Shown here piece after piece: positions 36,601 through 46,416 of a stretch of 64,000 nt of DNA. The DNA is from Lentinus brumalis (Eukaryota; Basidiomycota; Agaricomycetes; Polyporales; Polyporaceae), in contig MARA01000015.1 of the NCBI GenBank assembly GCA_001792895.1, positions 496,001-560,000 of the forward strand, in the 5' to 3' direction. The stretch's first letter is position 1; each line of letters starts with the position of its first letter. Position numbers and translations under genes: made by a program. Below the pieces are notes generated by a model that worked only from the letters and a program-made list of their open reading frames with translations, was not told the DNA's origin and made no database searches.

Positions 36601-37243
36601 GCGAGCTGGAGCGTCGCCAAGAGTCGCACCGGGTGTACGCGAGGAGGGGTTGTGGAAGGGGCGCAGCTACGTGTCCCAGCGAGTACGAGGAGAGGGCGGG
36701 CACGTACCTTGTGAGGAGGTGTTACCGCGCTGAGCTCGCACGCCGCGGTCGCCGTGTTGAGGGAGTGGCCAGTCGGCCGCACAGAGCTTCGTGACAACGT
36801 GTATGCGTGCACGAGGGCGGGCACATTGACCGCGCTGTGCTTGTATGCCGGCTGCGGTCGCCGCGTTGAGGAGTGGCCGGTCGACAACCAGGCCAGTCGG
36901 CCGCACAGAGCTCCGAAACAACGTATATGCGTGTACTTACCAAGCTGGTCAATGCACGCCGCCGTCGGGCTGCGCGCGGTATATGCTGCTGAGTACCAGT
37001 TGGAGGAAAGCGGGCCGCGGGAGACGATGGCGGCGCAAGGGAGAAGAAGGCGCGGGAGCGGACAGCAGTACTTGCAGAGCAGGTGGGCGGACGAGTGCAG
37101 TGGGCGGACGGACAGCGAGAGGGTGGCAGACGGAGTGGCAGACGGCGGCGCGAGAGAGAGCAGCGGAGAGAGCACGCAGAACGCGCGTCGCGGTGGACGG
37201 GCTGAGTCTGCACGCGTTGTGAGTCGTGACGGCGCGACCGATC
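30422..37243. other. Array spacer B (6.8 kb)
   Basis: Counterpart of spacer A. The stretch corresponding to 26540-28560 of A (35115-37100 in B) is almost identical. The part corresponding to 26200-26470 (34760-35040) is so different that only patches align, and 31730-33100 shows many small indels. An open frame with codons for TTTVRTKDPD at 22532 in A is broken in B. No recognised domain, RNA gene or transposon ends were found. Confidence 0.5.
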
Positions 37244-39007
37244 AGGCAGTGGAAGCGCCGGAAGGCCACTACGTCATTGCCGCTCGCCTCTCATCAACCT
37301 GCAGCCCACACCCAGGCACACGACATGTCTCCTCCTTCTTTCTCCCATCATCCATGGCTTGTGGGATTGCGCTCTCTAACCTCAGAGGCGCTGTAATACG
37401 GTCACTATGCATACATCCGCTTTCTTTCGCCACCATCGGACGCAGACCGGCATGCAGTCGACACTCGTTGCTCCAGGACACACTCACTGCGACTAGACGG
37501 ATCTCAACGCTTTCTCAGCAAACTCAGAATCCAAGCTTCAGAAGACTGCGAAGTAGACGGCTTTCGACAACACCCCAGGAGGTCGAAAACACCAACGTTG
37601 GGCACTCCCGGTTCCTTGCGGAAGCATCCAAGGACGAGAAATGGAGCCAGGGAGCAGCGGACAGATACCCTGCAGACGTAGCAGAAGTGACGAGCGAGGA
37701 CTTCGACTCGATCACGGAGGGCAAAGGTGTGTGTCCAATTCTACGAGAACGCCCCAGCGACTCGGACTAGGACCTTTGTGCGGCGGACTGTCGAGGGGAC
37801 AGTCCGCTGGACAACGCAGCCGCAAGAGAGATCCCAGGACCGCGTTCGTCTCTCTAACTAGACGAGCGGCGCATTCCTGAACTTCCCTTCCCAACCTACA
37901 CGCTCACCGTCGTCATCGCGTATGGCTACGCCCGTCTCCGCGGCCGCTCGCCCGAGTCTGCACCTTCCGATGACCTCAGCCGGCGGGCGTGTGGCTGACG
38001 GTGACACCCTGGTCCGAGGACTGTCCGCCCGGCATATATTCCAGTCCGCCTGCCTGTTTGCAAAGGTGGGGCCGTGCATGCGCTACAGGTTGTGGAGTGA
38101 GCATGGCAAGGCGTTACACCCACTTCACCAGCGCCGGCGGAATGTCCTGGTGGATCTGATTTTCTGAATCCCTCGCACGAACTCAATGCTAATCTTTGCC
38201 CAGGGAAACTATCCCCGACCTCGTCGCACTTGTTCAAGCTCATTATTCCACTGAACCACGGGAGAAGACACGGAGAAGGCCGCGCGCGGACACCCCCACC
38301 CACCGTCTTCCTCCTGCACCCGTCCCAGCCGCTCTCGCACGTGAGCAGACTCATCCTCGCCTCCCTCGCGCCCGCCACGCCGTCCATATCGTTCCAGAGC
38401 AAGACGCCCCGCGGGCACACGATCCAGTGGTCCGACTCGACCGACGTGCAGGACTTCATCCGCGACGCCGCGCGCACACGCGAGTTCACCGTCTGCATCA
38501 CGGACCCGGGCGAGGACGAGCCGCACACGACCATCCCCGTCGAGGTCCCCACGTTCGCGGACCGCACGCGCTTCCTCCGGCGGCGGCTCGCGGTCGTCGA
38601 GGAGGAGCTCGCGCAGATGGAGGCCCTGAAGCAGGCCTGCGACGACGAGGCGCACCGCGGCGCGCACAGGATGGCGCTCGGGGGTTTCGGCATCCTCGTC
38701 GTGTACTGGGGCGCTGTCGCGCGGCTCACGTTCTGGGACTATGGGTGGGACGTCATGGAGCCGATCACGTACCTCTCGGGGCTGTCTATGGTCATCCTCG
38801 GTTACCTCTGGTGCGTATTGTGTATCAGCTTTCTATCTTCAACGGCTCACACGCGTATCGACCCAGGTTTTTATACCGCGGACGCGAGGTGTCCTACTCC
38901 TCTGTCCTTCACCACTCCGTCTCGGCGCGTCGCGACGCACTGTACAAGTCGCGCGGGCTGGATATCGACCGGTGGATGGATCTCGTGAGCGAGGCGAAGA
39001 GCATTCG
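37244..39007 (+). repeat. Tandem array unit C (partial: MCU part only)
   Basis: Starts with the same AGGCAGTGGAAGCGCCGG as unit A and follows A and B until GCATTCG at 39007. Then it continues into unique sequence that completes the MCU gene. This breakpoint defines where the spacer was joined in units A and B. Confidence 0.88.
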
Positions 39008-39164
39008 CCGAGAGATCAGCAAGATTGCGGAGGACTATGATGAGCGGAGGTGGAAGGAAAGCGAGGATGAACGGGAGGCACGGGAGACAAACGAGCGTAA
39101 GGAGCCTGAGGATGTACAAGACACAGTGAGAGAGAACATAGATCAGGTTGGAGGACGCGACTAG
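37354..39164 (+). CDS. MCU: Mitochondrial calcium uniporter family protein (complete copy)
   Basis: Pore subunit of the inner-membrane Ca2+ uniporter family. Exon 1 (37354-37726) gives a mitochondrial-type N-terminus (MACGIALSNLRGAVIRSL). Exon 2 (38204-38810) gives the N-terminal domain (LSPTSSHLFKLIIPL, PPTVFLLHPSQPLSHVSRLI), a coiled coil (RRLAVVEEELAQMEALKQAC), TM1 (GGFGILVVYWGAVARLTFW), the selectivity-filter motif WDVMEPITY and TM2 (SGLSMVILGYLW). Exon 3 (38867-39164) ends in a charged coiled coil (SIRREISKIAEDYDERRWKE). All junctions keep frame. Intron 1 is about 477 nt, long for this window. Two truncated upstream copies share its promoter and 5' part. No regulatory partner (MICU or EMRE-like) is seen in the window. 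Confidence 0.9.
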
Positions 39165-39235
39165 AAAGCTTAGTAGTCACACAATGAATTCGCTCTACGG
39201 CGTACTGGGGTACGCGGGCCGGACGGTATGTCAAC

Positions 39236-39306
39236 GCATTAATGGGGTAGTGGTAACCTGGGTCGTTGCCATCGACCCGCCGGGGGTTCGATTCCCCCTT
39301 AATGCA
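39236..39306 (+). tRNA. tRNA-Gly (anticodon GCC)
   Basis: Folds as a complete cloverleaf by hand: acceptor GCATTAA/TTAATGC (7 bp), D arm GGGT-AGTGGTA-ACCT, anticodon arm GGTCG/CGACC with loop TTGCCAT (anticodon GCC), T arm GGGGG/CCCCC with loop TTCGATT, discriminator A. No intron, and CCA is not encoded, as in nuclear eukaryotic genes. It lies 72 nt after the MCU stop. Confidence 0.93.
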
Positions 39307-39521
39307 TGGTGAAATCCGTGTGCTCTTTTTCCTCCGCGGCTCTTCAGCACCAGCACTGTAGCGGCCTGTACTGTCCGGTAGTAGGCGCAACGGACAACGT
39401 GTTTCATCCGCATCCGCAAGCCAACAACAGAAATCATACTCATGGATGCGATCATTACAGGCATGAAACAGAAACTGCGGGCCGCTGCAGGAGCACTAAG
39501 TACCGTCCGTACATGTCCCGT

Positions 39522-41363
39522 TCAATTGGTGAGGGCATCCGTGAATGGTGTGGTCGCAAAGCCAACCTGGCTGTTTGCAATGTCGAAGACATAGTAGAAG
39601 CGCTCCAGGAAGGTCATGCCGTCGATGAAGTCGAGGCCCTCGCCGCTGAGGCTGCCGAGGTCGTTGACGATCAGGTAGACGAAGTCGGGTGTACCCCCAA
39701 TGAGGGTGTTGAGCTATGGACACATCTTGTTCAGACACTCCAGGCCGAGATGGAAGGCAACCACAGGCTTACCGCGCGGGGCCAGATCTGGGCGTTGGGC
39801 GTGAACTCGAACGTATTCTACTCGTCGGACACGGTGAGTCACGGGAATGAATATGGGGGGACGTTTGAAAGGACTCACGTCGCCGATGGTGAAGAACAGA
39901 CTTTGGAGGTTCGCGAACTGGTCTGGAGTCAGGCGCAGAAGACCCGTGTTGTCGTCGGGAACGGCCCCGGTGAGGTTCTGGTAGACGGTGAAGGCATCTG
40001 GAGGTGCAGATGGCGTGTCAGTATATGGGAGGGATAGTCTTGACAGTTCGGTAACACACCAGTAGCGAGGAGAGTGAGGGTGGTGCCGGTGTCCGTGATG
40101 CCCGAGGTCGCGGGCAGCACGGTCGTGCCATCTGCAGAGCCATAGGTGATGGTTTGGTCAATGCCGACGAACTCGTTTGCGGGAGACGTGGACGTGATCG
40201 GACTGTAGAAATGAGCAGAAAGGACTTCAGCGGGTACCCCAGTATATCTCCCGGCGGCAATACTGACACGAAGCTCAGCGGGCCGGTGAACTTGCTGGGG
40301 TCGGTACCGCCAAAGGTGAGCTCGCCATTGAGGTTGCCGACGGAGGTGGTGGGCTGGAAGGAGATACCGATCTCGTGCGCGTCGATGAGACCCTGGCTAA
40401 ACGCGTTGTCGGTGACAGTTGGGACGGTTGCGTCTTCGTCGGGGATGAGGGTATCTGTGAGGGGATTTCAGCTGTGATTGTGCGAATCAGGGTGCTTGCA
40501 GCGGGGCATACCGGCGGTAAGATCCACAGGTCCGATGCTTGAGCATGAAGGAGGTTAGAGGCGTGCGAAGAGCGCCCAGGGATGCGACAAGCGTACCCAA
40601 TGATACCGTCCACGTCGTCGAATCCTTGGGAGAGTAGAGCAACGCCGAACGATTGGTTCTTGATCGTCAGTCCGTCTCCGAGCGTAATGTCATCTATCAC
40701 TTGCTCTCCTACACAACAATACAGTATGTTTAGCTTCACTGTGTTGTCTGGACAGTGAATGTTTCTTACCGAGGACGAACCCCGAACCGTATACGACTTC
40801 CTGTAGAAGCCGTCAGCGTTTCCACCCACATGCGACCGCAACGCTCATTGCGTACCACCAAGTTTCCCGTGTCTTGAGTATTGTCTGTGGCATCGAAATT
40901 GTTGCGCGAGCCAACCCAGGTGTTCGAACTTCCTGTGTCAATGAGGAGCTCGACTGCGCCTATGGTCAGCAGATGCGAATACATGGACGACTCGGGGAAT
41001 CCATACATTGTTGGCTACCAATGGTGACCTGAAATACATGCAGCAATCAGTCAATAGTCCAACGGATTTCAGAGAACCACGGCTACGCACAGTGGTAGTA
41101 TATTCGACAGCCTGGTTCGATGCGGGGACATTGGAGATCGCGCTCTGCCTAAGACTCGGAGTACCAGCCTTCGCGCGTGACTTGAGTGCCTTCGCACGCG
41201 CCTGGTCGATCTTGAGCAGCTTCGCGGCACCTGTGGCATTCACCCGCCGTGCGAACGGGAGGGTGATTGGTGCAGCATCCCTACGGACAAAGAGGGCGTC
41301 CACCTGGGCGGCCAAGGCAACGGCGAGGACGAAGGCCGAAAGGAGGCGAAGTCCAGCGAGCAT
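39522..41363 (-). CDS. Secreted aspartic protease 2, family A1 (polyporopepsin-like)
   Basis: Pepsin-fold secreted endopeptidase. The signal peptide starts at 41363 (MLAGLRLLSAFVLAVALAAQ), followed by propeptide PITLPFARRVNATGAAKLL. First catalytic Asp: ELLIDTGSSNTWVGS. Flap: VVYGSGFVLGE. Second Asp: SGITDTGTTLTLLAT. C-terminus: FIDGMTFLERFYYVFDIANS. Eleven exons by eye: 41363-41091, 41028-41007, 40959-40856, 40800-40770, 40708-40597, 40537-40512, 40454-40268, 40202-40060, 39998-39879, 39817-39773 and 39713-39522. Two of these are only 22 and 26 nt. All are frame-preserving. A TATATGAA at 41507-41514 (minus strand) is a possible TATA element. An upstream in-frame ATG exists, but the signal peptide supports 41363. 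It is tandem with protease 3. Confidence 0.9.
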
Positions 41364-42212
41364 CGTGTCTGTGCGAACTGTCGACGTGAACAGGCAAGGG
41401 CTGGAACGAGGGTGGATGGCTGGACGGGGCTCGACTGAGGGAATGCTCGAGGACACGGAGATTACGCCCGAGGGTGGACGTAGTGCGGCGGCATCTCTCG
41501 AGGAGGTTCATATAGCGGTTCCCGGAGCTTATTTGTGAGAGCTGGTGGCGAGCTCAGTGTATGGATATGCTGCTCAGGCAATGGGTCCGAGACCTTTCCT
41601 GACTTGCAAGCCGTAGATCAAACTATCGGCAGCATTCCGCAGCGATGTCCATGTCGGTAGCGTCCAACTGATTCGCTCATGCGTAACGCCGTACTGGAGG
41701 ACGGTTGGGAACTCTGGGTTGTCCCTGAGCCAATGCGGTGGGAGTTCCCATGCCTTATAAACTTGGACGGCACAGAAGTTATGCAGACCACCAGAGATTG
41801 GGTCGGGATACATGCCGGGTGAATCGATCCCAGTGAACGACGCGTAGAAGGTTACGGATGCAGACAGGTCTGTGACGGTAGTACTCGGAAGCCGTGGCGA
41901 GATCATGACATCATTTGCGTGCGTGCCGTACCGCTCTGCGAAGTGCAGTCAGACTCGCACGACCCCAGATAAGATGAGAAACATAACTCGCCATGCAATG
42001 CGGATTGGTTGTTCGGACAACTGAGATTGGTTAACGATTTAGTCCGCAACGCTGGACGCACTGAGTTGAGCATGACGTGCTCGTGGAACGCAACAATGCA
42101 GATCACGCGTTGCAGCAAGGAGAATATGTTGATGAGACAAATCTCCCATACAGCGTGTCGCTGTCTATTGTAGTTCAGAGATCCGCAAGCATTTCATGTC
42201 GGTGGACATCCG
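41364..42212. other. Promoter and intergenic region between aspartic proteases 3 and 2
   Basis: About 850 nt. Contains the probable promoter of protease 2 near its right-hand neighbour gene and the 3' flank of protease 3. A 110-codon minus-strand open frame (41574-41906) has no known family and no splice support, so I do not call it. Confidence 0.45.
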
Positions 42213-44041
42213 CTAGTTAGTGGTCGCGTTTGTAAAGGGCGTCGTAGCAAAGCCAACCTGGCTGTTCGCAGCGTCGAACACATAGTAAAACCGTTCCAGA
42301 AACACCATGCCGTCCACGAAGTCGAAGCCCTCGCCGCTAGCTGCGCCGAGGTCGTTGGTGATGAGGTACACAAAGTCCGCCGACCCGCCGATCGCGGTGT
42401 TGAGCTAGCACGCGCATACAGAGTCAGCTTCCGACATGGCTGGCAAGGGTGGAAGACCGACCACGCGCGGGAAGATCTGAGCGTTGGGTGTGAACTCCAA
42501 TGTCGTCTGGGAGAATATTCGGTGAACTCGAGATATTGAAGATGGATAACAAGAGACTGACGTCACCGATATGGAAAAATAGACTCTCGAGGTTCGCAAA
42601 CTGGTCGGGGGTGAGCCTGAAGAGGCCGACCTCGGCATCGAATACGGCGCCCGTGATACGCAGATATGCATCGAAAGCCTCTGGAAGCATGCGTGAGCAC
42701 GAGAAGGATGGAGTGAGAAGGAGAAGGATCTACCAGTCGCAAACAGGAGGAGAGTGGTCCCGGTGTCAGTGATTCCAGCGCTCAGAGGGAGGATCGGAGT
42801 GTTGGCCGCGCCATAGGTCACAGATTGATCTATTCCGACGAACGTACTCGCGGGAGGTGTCGAAGTGATGGGCCTGTTGCTCCGAGTCAGCAGTCATACG
42901 AATCACTATGTCTGGACCAACGCACACGAAGTTCAAAGGACCAGTGAACCTACTCTCGTCAATCCCACCGAAGCTCAACTCGCCATTCGTGCTCTCGACT
43001 GACGTGGTAGGCTCGAAGGAGATACCGATCTGATGTGCGTTGATGAGCCCTTGAGCAAAGGCGTTGTCCGTCACCGTCGGGATGCACGCAGTCACATCGG
43101 GCAAGAGAGTACCTGCGGCACATCGATGTCATCGAGACAACGTCAACCAGTAAGAACGATGAGCAACCACATATAAAAGATACTTACCGCACGTCCGGTC
43201 TACAGGTCCGATGCTGAAGAAAGATCAGATCGTATACTACATATCTACAGATTCATGGTGGGGAGGCATACCCGATGATGCCGTCAACCCCGTCGAAGCC
43301 GCGGTCCTCCATAGCAGCGCCAATGGACTGGTTTGTGATGACGAGTCCAGGAGCGAGAGTCACTGTATCGAGGAACTCTTCGCCTGGGTGTGGCATGTAA
43401 ATGCTTCATCATTCTTCACGTGGTCATCATGACACGCTACGAATCGCTCTTACCGATGACAAAACCAGACCCGTACACGACCTCCTGCAGAAAGATGACA
43501 ATCAAAGCCCGCGATCAATGCAAAAGCGTGAGCAGACGTACCACCAGATTCCCTGTATCTATTGACGTGCTGGTCTGAACATAAGGCTTGCCGGCGCCAA
43601 CCCATGTGTTGGAGCTTCCGGTGTCGATTAGGAGCGCATCTGTGTCAACATGAGAATGGCTTCAGCTAGGTGGACTCGAGCACCCACACTCTGTCGGAGG
43701 ACTGCCGACACCAACCTAAACAGGGGACCATGAGCGACATGTTCACTACACTAAATATAATAACTGACCATGGCGATATAGTCCGAAAGTGTGTTCGTAG
43801 CTAGAACGTCGACAATGGGCGCTTTCTTGAACTTGCCAGGACTGGTCATCGCTGCGGTCTTGAGCGCCTTTGCGCGAGCCTGATCGTGCTGCAAGAGGTT
43901 TGCGGCACCCGTGAAGTTCAGCCGCCGTGCAAAGGGCAGCGTGACCGGGGAAGTCTTGCGGATTACGACCGCCTCTCCAGGCACAGTCATTGCAATCGCC
44001 AGTATGGCGAGGAACGCACGGATTCGGAGAGAACAAGGCAT
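42213..44041 (-). CDS. Secreted aspartic protease 3, family A1 (polyporopepsin-like)
   Basis: Third member of the cluster. Signal peptide MPCSLRIRAFLAILAIAM, propeptide SPVTLPFARRLNFTGAANLL, catalytic ALLIDTGSSNTWVGAGKPY, flap VVYGSGFVIGE, second aspartate SAGITDTGTTLLLFAT, C-terminus FVDGMVFLERFYYVFDAANS ending TNATTN. Many short exons in the same positions as protease 2, including a short GVGSPPTE exon and an IGPVDRTCG exon, all with usable GT-AG sites and continuous frame. It has a TATA-like element about 70 nt upstream of the start. The closest relative in the window is protease 2, so a local duplication is likely; protease 1 is more distant and in the opposite orientation. Confidence 0.88.
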
Positions 44042-44106
44042 CCTTACAGGGAGATGGCGAGTGCGGGGGCGTTGCGTTGACTTCTTCTACTAGTCGCAAC
44101 CGGCCG

Positions 44107-44114
44107 TTCTTATA
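44107..44114 (-). promoter_or_regulatory. TATA-like element of aspartic protease 3
   Basis: TATAAGAA on the minus strand, about 70 nt upstream of the ATG at 44041, a spacing close to that seen for protease 1. Confidence 0.5.
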
Positions 44115-44927
44115 CATTGACATGCTGTTCTTGTGAGACGAAACGGAGTATTGAGAACCCCTCGCCAACTATGGCCGATGCGCTGAACGTTGAGCTAGTC
44201 GTGTCGCGCGCCCGAGACATTGTGCTAGGCTCACTCCAAGGCGGCGCATTACCCACTTGGCGGAACAGCGCACTCACGGATGGCCCTCCGCGCCGGGTGC
44301 ATAATGATGGTTCCTAGGAGCGTGGCAGCGCATGGACACGCGACTCAAGTGCACACTCTGTTATGGAGAGATGGGACAAGTCAGTATTGGCAAGTCGACA
44401 GCATCGGAAGCGCACCCTGAGATGGGCCGTGGGCAGCTCGCGCCCCACGCCGCCACGATCCTCGTGGTCGGGAACCCGTAGCCTGTGGAGGGATGGGGAG
44501 TGTATCATCTACGACCACACGCATGGGAATGCGTCTGCGAACGGAAAACCCGCACGGGGATTGGCCGAAGACTTTGAGTCGTTGCAGTCTGTCATGCGGC
44601 ACGTTGTACAATTTGTGCGTATGTGAAAGCTATACAGAGCATGTATGAACTGTCTGATGTCGTCAATAGTTGTTTCGTTGAGACTGCGTTTGAACTCGCC
44701 TGAGCGGAAGAATAGCGGAACCGGAGATACCGGAACCTTTTCAGCCCCAGTCTGTACATGCTACACACGGGTATTCAAGCACTGACGAGAAACTTGTCAG
44801 TCGTAAGGCGGGCATGAGTGCACGGAATTGCCACGAACCTCGAACAAGCCACCAGTAGACCGGGAAACCGGCACCCACAGCGACAAGCATGTCCCGGATG
44901 CTGGCCTCGGCGACGGCTGAAATCGAT
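44115..44927. other. Intergenic region, nothing supported
   Basis: About 810 nt between the protease 3 promoter and the stop of the dioxygenase gene. Only short overlapping open frames without family resemblance. Confidence 0.5.
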
Positions 44928-46191
44928 TTACGCCTTCTCCAGCTGTGTCCTGAGCACCCTGCCTCGGTCTAACACCGCGTCTGCTTCAAGGTAGCATCCC
45001 TTCAGCCACCGGTTCGTTTCCTCCTCATTGCTCTCCGCCTCCCGCTCGGTAAACGCAGTCCTCGCATGCAGGACGCGCCTATTGTCGAACAACACTGCAT
45101 CGCCCTCCCGTAGCAGATACTCGAACCGCACAGCAGGGTCCTCCAGCATCTTGGCGAACGTCGCTAAGGCAGGGTAAAATGAGGGAGGGGTATCAATCGC
45201 GAGCGGCGCCTGGAACGGAGGGAGTAGTTGATGAATTCGACCTCGTGCTGTCCGGCAGGAGACCGGAAGCGCGAGAGCTGGATGGTCGGGTGGGAGTGAT
45301 GGAGATGGTGCCCGTCATTCACATAGTGGAACGCAACGGGTGTGGATGCAAGCGTTTCGAACGCCTCAGGATCCTCCACCCGCAGCTTGGACGCGACATG
45401 TGCGGCATCGACGAAGATCGACGTCCCGCCTTCGACGCGATTGCGGAGACAGTGAAGGATCTGATATCGCGGAGGATGCTGGAAGTAACTATGACACTCC
45501 CGATGTCAGTGTTGTATAGAATTACTGATAAGTGTACATACAGGAGATCCATGTGCAGGCCAAGGTCGACGTTCGTGTAGGCGATATTGCGGCTATTCCG
45601 GATATTCTTGACGTCCCATGTTTTCCCGTAGAACGTACGCCGGAGCTCGCCAAATCTTTCCCCGAGTCTACGCAGCTCACAGTCTTCGTTCGACGTCCTG
45701 TCGTTGGGGACTGAGGACACGAAGAGCAGGCCGTAACGCGTGAGCTGGGTGATCGCCGCCAGCAGCCCTGACGGCGTCGCGAGCGTTTCGTATGGCAAGA
45801 ACAGATCCTTCGACTGTTTGAGTGTATCCAAAGACCACTCTTCTCGTGACACGTCTTTGTGAAACGCCTTGAGGGATTCTGGGGACGTGTATCGATCCAG
45901 GAAGTCGTAAGTGTACCGAGACTGGTGACCGGACGCCCAGGTGATCTTCACGTCATCCTCGTTAAATCGTACACCATCGGCTTCCGGTTCAATGGAAGTG
46001 GATATGTCGGAGGTCTTGTGAAGTTTCTGCCGCGTAGACGGGTGCAAACAAGATGGGCATTGGCACGAGTCACGCAGCCAAACATACGGCAAGCTGTGGC
46101 CTTTATATGGCAGTGTTCGCTGCGCATTTTGAGAAGAAAGCTGGCGATGGGACAGCCTGACTCTGTGAACGAGGTTAGTGAAGCGCAGCAT
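44928..46191 (-). CDS. Gamma-butyrobetaine / trimethyllysine dioxygenase family enzyme (apparent frameshift)
   Basis: Fe(II)/2-oxoglutarate-dependent hydroxylase of carnitine biosynthesis. It begins with a mitochondrial-type leader (MLRFTNLVHRVRLSHRQLSS), then the GBBH-like N-terminal domain (YVWLRDSCQCPSCLHPSTRQ, zinc-binding cysteines) and the TauD-type domain with GLHMDLLYFQHPP (HxD iron ligands) and FDNRRVLHARTAF (distal His/Arg). Exon 1 46191-45542; exon 2 from 45488. Within exon 2, VEFINYS and PPFQAPLAIDTPPSF lie in different frames; adding one C at 45220-45222 restores continuity through to the stop at 44928. I therefore treat it as a probable functional gene with a sequence error, or a very recent pseudogene. 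A LINE insertion starts only about 75 nt upstream of the start codon. Confidence 0.83.
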
Positions 46192-46265
46192 GGTCGTGGT
46201 GGAGGAAGGAAAGAAAGGTAAGTATGAAGCGACGGAAGTCGCTGTTACAGTTGCCGGTGGCGGTG

Positions 46266-46279
46266 CAGTGATTACTTAT
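46266..46279. repeat. Target-site duplication, left copy
   Basis: CAGTGATTACTTAT, identical to 56748-56761, directly followed by the T run that is the element's poly(A) on the minus strand. Confidence 0.8.
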
Positions 46280-46416
46280 TTTTTTTTTTGGAGGTGCATA
46301 CTCTATTACATAGCAACATTCGCGCAATCAGTAGAGCGTAGCAGGGTTTGTCGGATTTCCAGGCACCCAGAGAAAATGCATTACGCACGCATTTGCAGTG
46401 TGGGACTCCTAGCATT

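Larger units (their letters stand above)
28674..37243 (+). repeat. Tandem array unit B (MCU copy B plus spacer)
   Basis: Second 8.57 kb unit, same order as unit A. The A/B junction lies at about 28673 (CGATCGGGAGCGCC) and the B/C junction at about 37243 (CGATCAGGCAGTGG). The spacer part is 30422-37243. Confidence 0.9.

Noticed and set aside
21872..37243. CRISPR-like or Helitron/LTR interpretation of the array spacer
   Set aside because: No short regular repeats with unique spacers, no terminal repeats, no Rep/helicase, integrase or reverse-transcriptase motifs were seen in either spacer copy.
41574..41906. 110-codon minus-strand open frame between aspartic proteases
   Set aside because: Reads smoothly, but has no family, no splice partners, and lies in the promoter interval of protease 2.
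46290..46320. Partial similarity between sequence just inside the LINE 3' end (GCATACTCT) and just outside its 5' end (GAATACTCT)
   Set aside because: Only eight or nine bases outside the clear 14-nt duplication; most likely coincidence, and not needed to define the element ends.
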